NCBI RefSeq assembly: GCF_009834185.1
Contig: NZ_CP047173.1
Span: 1,116,001-1,180,000, forward strand
Direction of reading: 5' to 3'
Origin: Rathayibacter sp. VKM Ac-2760
Lineage (GTDB): Bacteria > Actinomycetota > Actinomycetes > Actinomycetales > Microbacteriaceae
DNA length: 64,000 bases
The notes below the pieces were generated by a model that was given only the letters and a program-made list of their open reading frames with translations, was not told the origin of the DNA and searched no databases. The translations under genes were made by a program, and so were the position numbers. Shown here piece by piece: positions 61,280-64,000 of this stretch (its first letter is position 1; every line of letters starts with the position of its first letter).

Positions 61280-62811
61280 GCCGCGTGAGCCGCGCACGGC
61301 GCTGGTCCGCGATCGCCGCGGTCGCCGCCGCGACCGCGCTGCTCGCCGGCTGCTTCGCGCCCGGACCGAGTGTCGAGCGCACGTCCACCCCCGCCCCGCA
61401 GGAGGTCGCCGCCGACCTCGGGCGGTACTACGGGCAGACGCTGGTCTGGGACGACTGCGGCGACGGCGCCCAGTGCACCGACGCGACCGTGCCGCTCGAC
61501 TGGGACGACCCGGCGGGGGAGACCGCGTCGGTCGCCCTGGTCCGCCACCCCGCGACGGGCGGCGACGCGATCGGCTCCCTCCTGGTGAACCCGGGCGGGC
61601 CCGGAGCCTCCGGCGTCGACTTCGTCCGCGACAGCGTCGACTACGCGGTCGACGCCGAGCTCGCCGCCCGCTACGACGTGGTCGGCTTCGACCCGCGCGG
61701 CGTCGGCGCCTCGACCGCGGTCTCCTGTCTCGACGACGCCGGTCTCGACTCCTACCTCTACGACCTCGTGCCGGGCGAGCGCGGCAGCGACGAGTGGATC
61801 GACGCGCAGCGCACCGCCTCCGCCGCCTTCGCGGCCGCCTGCGAGGAGCGCAGCGGGGCGCTGCTGCCGGAGGTCGGCACGACCAGCGCCGCCCGCGATC
61901 TCGACGTGCTGCGCGCCGCGCTCGGCGACGAGACCCTGCACTACCTCGGCTACTCCTACGGCACCTTCCTCGGCGCCACCTACGCCGGCCTCTTCCCGGA
62001 GCGCGTCGGCCGGCTCGTGCTCGACGGCGCGCTCGACCCGGCCGCGACCTCGCTCGACGTCGTCCGCGAGCAGGCGAAGGGCTTCGAGTCCGCGCTGCGC
62101 GCCTACCTCGCCGACTGCCTCGGCTCCGAGGGCTGCCCGTTCACCGGCACCGTCGACGAGGGCATGGCCCAGGTCGCCGCGCTGCTCGAGCGGGTCGACG
62201 CCTCGCCGATCCGCGCCCAGGACGGCCGGCAGCTCGGCTCGAGCACGCTGCTGACCGCGATCGTCTACCCGCTCTACTCGGCGTCGTCCTGGCCCGGGCT
62301 GAGCGAGATGCTCTCGGACGTGCGGCGGGGCGGCGCCGAGATCGCCTTCCAGTACGCGGACGCCTACAACGGCCGCACCGCCGACGGCGGCTACTCCGAC
62401 AACGCCACCGAGGCGTTCCTCGCGATCAACTGCGTCGACTACGCCTACGACGCCGAGACCGCGTCGATGCGCGCGGACGCGGCGGAGCTCGAGGCGGCGG
62501 CGCCGACGCTCGGGCGCTACCTGGCCTACGGCGACATCCTCTGCGGCGAGTGGCCGGCCGCGTTCGAGGGCTCGCGCGAGCCGATCGCGGCGGAGGGCTC
62601 CGCGCCGATCCTCGTGGTCGGCACCACCAACGACCCGGCCACCCCCTACCTCTGGGCGCAGGCGCTGGCCGGCGAGCTGGCCGAGGGCCACCTCGTCACC
62701 TACGACGGCGAAGGGCACACGGCCTACAACAAGTCGAACTCGTGCGTGAACGACGCGGTCGACGCGTATCTGCTCGAGGGCGTCGTCCCCGAGGAGGACC
62801 CGCAGTGCTGA
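61276..62811 (+). CDS. Alpha/beta hydrolase lipoprotein, TAP (tripeptidyl aminopeptidase) type
   Basis: A 511-residue exported protein. The signal peptide ends in a lipobox LLAGC at about residue 26, so it is lipid-anchored outside the membrane. The oxyanion region LVNPGGPGASGVDFV, the Ser nucleophile in LGYSYGTFLGATYAG, and the C-terminal Asp/His (VVGTTNDPATPY; YDGEGHTAYNKS) form a complete catalytic triad. TAP-type enzymes release N-terminal tripeptides. It is coupled to holB by overlap and to the TetR gene downstream. Confidence 0.92.
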   Translation: MSRVSRARRWSAIAAVAAATALLAGCFAPGPSVERTSTPAPQEVAADLGRYYGQTLVWDDCGDGAQCTDATVPLDWDDPAGETASVALVRHPATGGDAIGSLLVNPGGPGASGVDFVRDSVDYAVDAELAARYDVVGFDPRGVGASTAVSCLDDAGLDSYLYDLVPGERGSDEWIDAQRTASAAFAAACEERSGALLPEVGTTSAARDLDVLRAALGDETLHYLGYSYGTFLGATYAGLFPERVGRLVLDGALDPAATSLDVVREQAKGFESALRAYLADCLGSEGCPFTGTVDEGMAQVAALLERVDASPIRAQDGRQLGSSTLLTAIVYPLYSASSWPGLSEMLSDVRRGGAEIAFQYADAYNGRTADGGYSDNATEAFLAINCVDYAYDAETASMRADAAELEAAAPTLGRYLAYGDILCGEWPAAFEGSREPIAAEGSAPILVVGTTNDPATPYLWAQALAGELAEGHLVTYDGEGHTAYNKSNSCVNDAVDAYLLEGVVPEEDPQC

Positions 62812-63437
62812 CCGAGCAGGAGCGCCGCGCCGCGCAGGAGCAGCCCGGACTGCGCGAGCGCAAGCGCCTCGCGACCCGGCGCGCGATCGAGACCGCCGTG
62901 CTGCGGCTCGCGAGCGAGCGCGGTCCCGACCGGGTGACCATCGAGGACGTCTCGCGCACGGCCGACGTCTCGACCCGCACCTTCTTCAACTACTTCGCCT
63001 CGAAGGAGGACGCCCTGGTCGGCGGCCTCCCGGTGATCTCCGACGAGACGGCCGCCGCGTTCCTGGCCGGCCGGGGTCCGATCGTCGCCGATCTGCAGGA
63101 GGTGTTCGTCGCGGCGGCCGAGGTGCCCGGCGAGGAGGACCGCGAGCTGCACCTCCTGCGCCGTGGTCTCTTCCGCGAGCATCCGCACCTGGTCGGCCTC
63201 AAGATCGCGGGCATGCGCGAGTTCGAGCTCGCGATCGAGGGCCTGGTCGCGGAGCGCCTCGCCCGCGGCGAGGACGACACGGAGGCGGTGCGCAGCCGGG
63301 CGCGGATGCTCACCCTGGTCGGGTTCGCCGCGATGCGGCACGCCTGGGCGGCGTGGGTCGATCACGACGGACGCGACGCCCTGCCGGGGCTGATCGCGCA
63401 CTCGTTCGACGAGCTGCGCGGCGCGCTGCGGGAGTAG
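62805..63437 (+). CDS. TetR-family transcriptional regulator
   Basis: A protein of 210 residues starting at GTG 62805, inside the last codons of the hydrolase, with GAGGAGGACC as the ribosome site. The DNA-binding region is RKRLATRRAIETAVLRLASE ... RVTIEDVSRTADVSTRTFFNYFASKEDALVG, typical of TetR (the FFNYFxSKEDA signature). Coupling with the hydrolase suggests joint expression and perhaps feedback on that operon. No operator palindrome is apparent close by. Confidence 0.92.
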   Translation: MLTEQERRAAQEQPGLRERKRLATRRAIETAVLRLASERGPDRVTIEDVSRTADVSTRTFFNYFASKEDALVGGLPVISDETAAAFLAGRGPIVADLQEVFVAAAEVPGEEDRELHLLRRGLFREHPHLVGLKIAGMREFELAIEGLVAERLARGEDDTEAVRSRARMLTLVGFAAMRHAWAAWVDHDGRDALPGLIAHSFDELRGALRE

Positions 63438-63482
63438 CCGCCGGCCCGTGCGCTCGATTCACGCCCCGGCCCGCGAGCAGGC

Positions 63483-63488
63483 TATGCT
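63483..63488 (+). promoter_or_regulatory. Probable -10 box of tRNA-Thr
   Basis: TATGCT fits TANNNT and lies 36 nt before the mature tRNA 5' end. Confidence 0.45.
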
Positions 63489-63524
63489 GTGTAATCGTGT
63501 CCGGGGCCAGCGCCTCGCGAGCAC

Positions 63525-63597
63525 GCCGCCTTAGCTCAGTCGGTAGAGCGTCTCACTCGTAATGAGAAGGTCGTCGGTTCGATTCCGACAGGCGGCT
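63525..63597 (+). tRNA. tRNA-Thr (CGT anticodon)
   Basis: GCCGCCT pairs with AGGCGGC, the D arm has TAGCTCAGTCGGTAGAGC, the anticodon arm TCTCACTCGTAATGAGA shows anticodon CGT, and the T arm has GGTTCGATTCC. CCA is not encoded. Length is 73 nt. Confidence 0.96.
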
Positions 63598-63692
63598 CAC
63601 CCTTCGTACACCGGTGCAGCCGCGAGCGCGGCCACGACGCCCCGGCTGTCCTGCCCAGGCCGCGCCGATCCCCGTTCGTTACCCTGGTCCGG

Positions 63693-64000
63693 ATGACCGA
63701 CACCCCGCCCCGCCGCCGGCCGCGCGCCCTCCTGCTCGCCGCGGCCGCCGTCGCTGTGCTGCTGGGCTTCGGAGCCTTCGGCGCCGGAGCCGCGATCGGC
63801 CGCACCGCGACGCCGACCGCGACGCCCCTGCCCGTCGCCACGGAGGCGGCGACCGCGACGCCCACCCCGACTCCGACCGCGCGCCCCGCCGGCGCCGAGA
63901 CCGCGGCGGCGCTGCGCACCTGCTCCGTCGCCGGTCTCGCCGCCGACCCGCGGCTCGGCTCGATGCAGGCGCGGGTGGTCGACGCGGCGACCGGCGAGGT
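63693..64000 (+). CDS. Exported protein, 5' part; possibly a D-alanyl-D-alanine carboxypeptidase
   Basis: The frame opens at ATG 63693 and runs off the window after about 103 residues. There is a signal anchor (RPRALLLAAAAVAVLLGFGAFGAG), a Thr/Pro/Ala-rich linker (PTATPLPVATEAATATPTPT), and CSVAGLAADPRLGSMQARVVDAATGE, which resembles the start of PBP4-type carboxypeptidases. TACCCT at 63680-63685 is 7 nt before the ATG (leaderless). The enzyme call rests only on the last 25 residues. Confidence 0.6.
   Translation, partial: MTDTPPRRRPRALLLAAAAVAVLLGFGAFGAGAAIGRTATPTATPLPVATEAATATPTPTPTARPAGAETAAALRTCSVAGLAADPRLGSMQARVVDAATGE

Noticed and set aside
63525..63597. Phage or island attachment site at tRNA-Thr
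   Set aside because: No repeat of the tRNA 3' end and no integrase in the visible flanks; the region is ordinary.

Overview
The window is very GC-rich DNA (GC visibly dominates codon third positions and intergenic DNA) from an actinobacterium. Several things point to the family Microbacteriaceae, for example a Rathayibacter- or Curtobacterium-like genus: gene content, frequent GTG starts, leaderless-looking genes with TANNNT boxes 6-8 nt before the start codon, an actinobacterial 6C RNA beside a Tad locus, and the topA-tmk-holB order. The genus is inference.

Layout. 1-4 kb: end of a sugar ABC permease, a GH31 alpha-xylosidase/glucosidase and a ROK regulator (sugar utilisation). 4-7 kb: Bcr/CflA-type MFS exporter, a 92-bp tandem repeat array (array A) and a PAP2 phosphatase. 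7-15 kb: MTHFR-like protein, a large TM0106-type nuclease-helicase, a saccharopine-dehydrogenase-family protein and a HerA-like ATPase whose 5' end is out of frame. 15-20 kb: TetR regulator with its own palindrome, tRNA-Ser, SRP RNA, and pta-ackA for acetate overflow. 20-27 kb: a molybdenum-cofactor/one-carbon block (fdhD, FdhF/YdeP-type oxidoreductase, moeA, formaldehyde dehydrogenase, DUF6457-like protein, mobA). 27-33.5 kb: dnaX (frame break near its 3' end), recR, array B, aspartate kinase and asd. 33.7-38 kb: mqo, a LexA-boxed radical SAM gene, an orphan response regulator and thymidine kinase. 38-45 kb: an exopolysaccharide initiation and control cluster (phosphoglycosyl transferase, HprK-like/PqqD-like protein, Wzz/BY-kinase, low-Mr tyrosine phosphatase, UDP-glucose dehydrogenase) followed by a VanZ-like gene. 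45-52 kb: tRNA-Pro, metallophosphoesterase, class A PBP with PASTA, DUF4177, RidA and acs. 52-56 kb: 6C RNA, array C and a Tad pilus/secretion locus in which several genes are out of frame. 56-64 kb: topA-tmk-holB, a lipoprotein TAP-type hydrolase with a TetR regulator, tRNA-Thr and the start of a further exported protein.

Most unusual features. Three separate intergenic tandem arrays (A 5493-6136, B 30139-30820, C 52153-52520) all have an exact 92-bp period. They share four decamer elements at the same phases, although the sequence between those elements differs from array to array. A second repeat family of about 39-bp imperfect palindromes sits between genes, mostly as inverted pairs. A third observation is a series of apparent one-base losses in GC runs (HerA-like gene, dnaX, tadB, TadE-like gene), which must be separated into sequence error and real decay.

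How genes work together. pta-ackA, acs and mqo form an acetate/central-carbon group. The formaldehyde dehydrogenase, the molybdo-oxidoreductase and their cofactor genes fit C1 detoxification. The autokinase, phosphatase and Ugd genes fit control and precursor supply of a capsule or exopolysaccharide whose glycosyltransferases lie outside this window.
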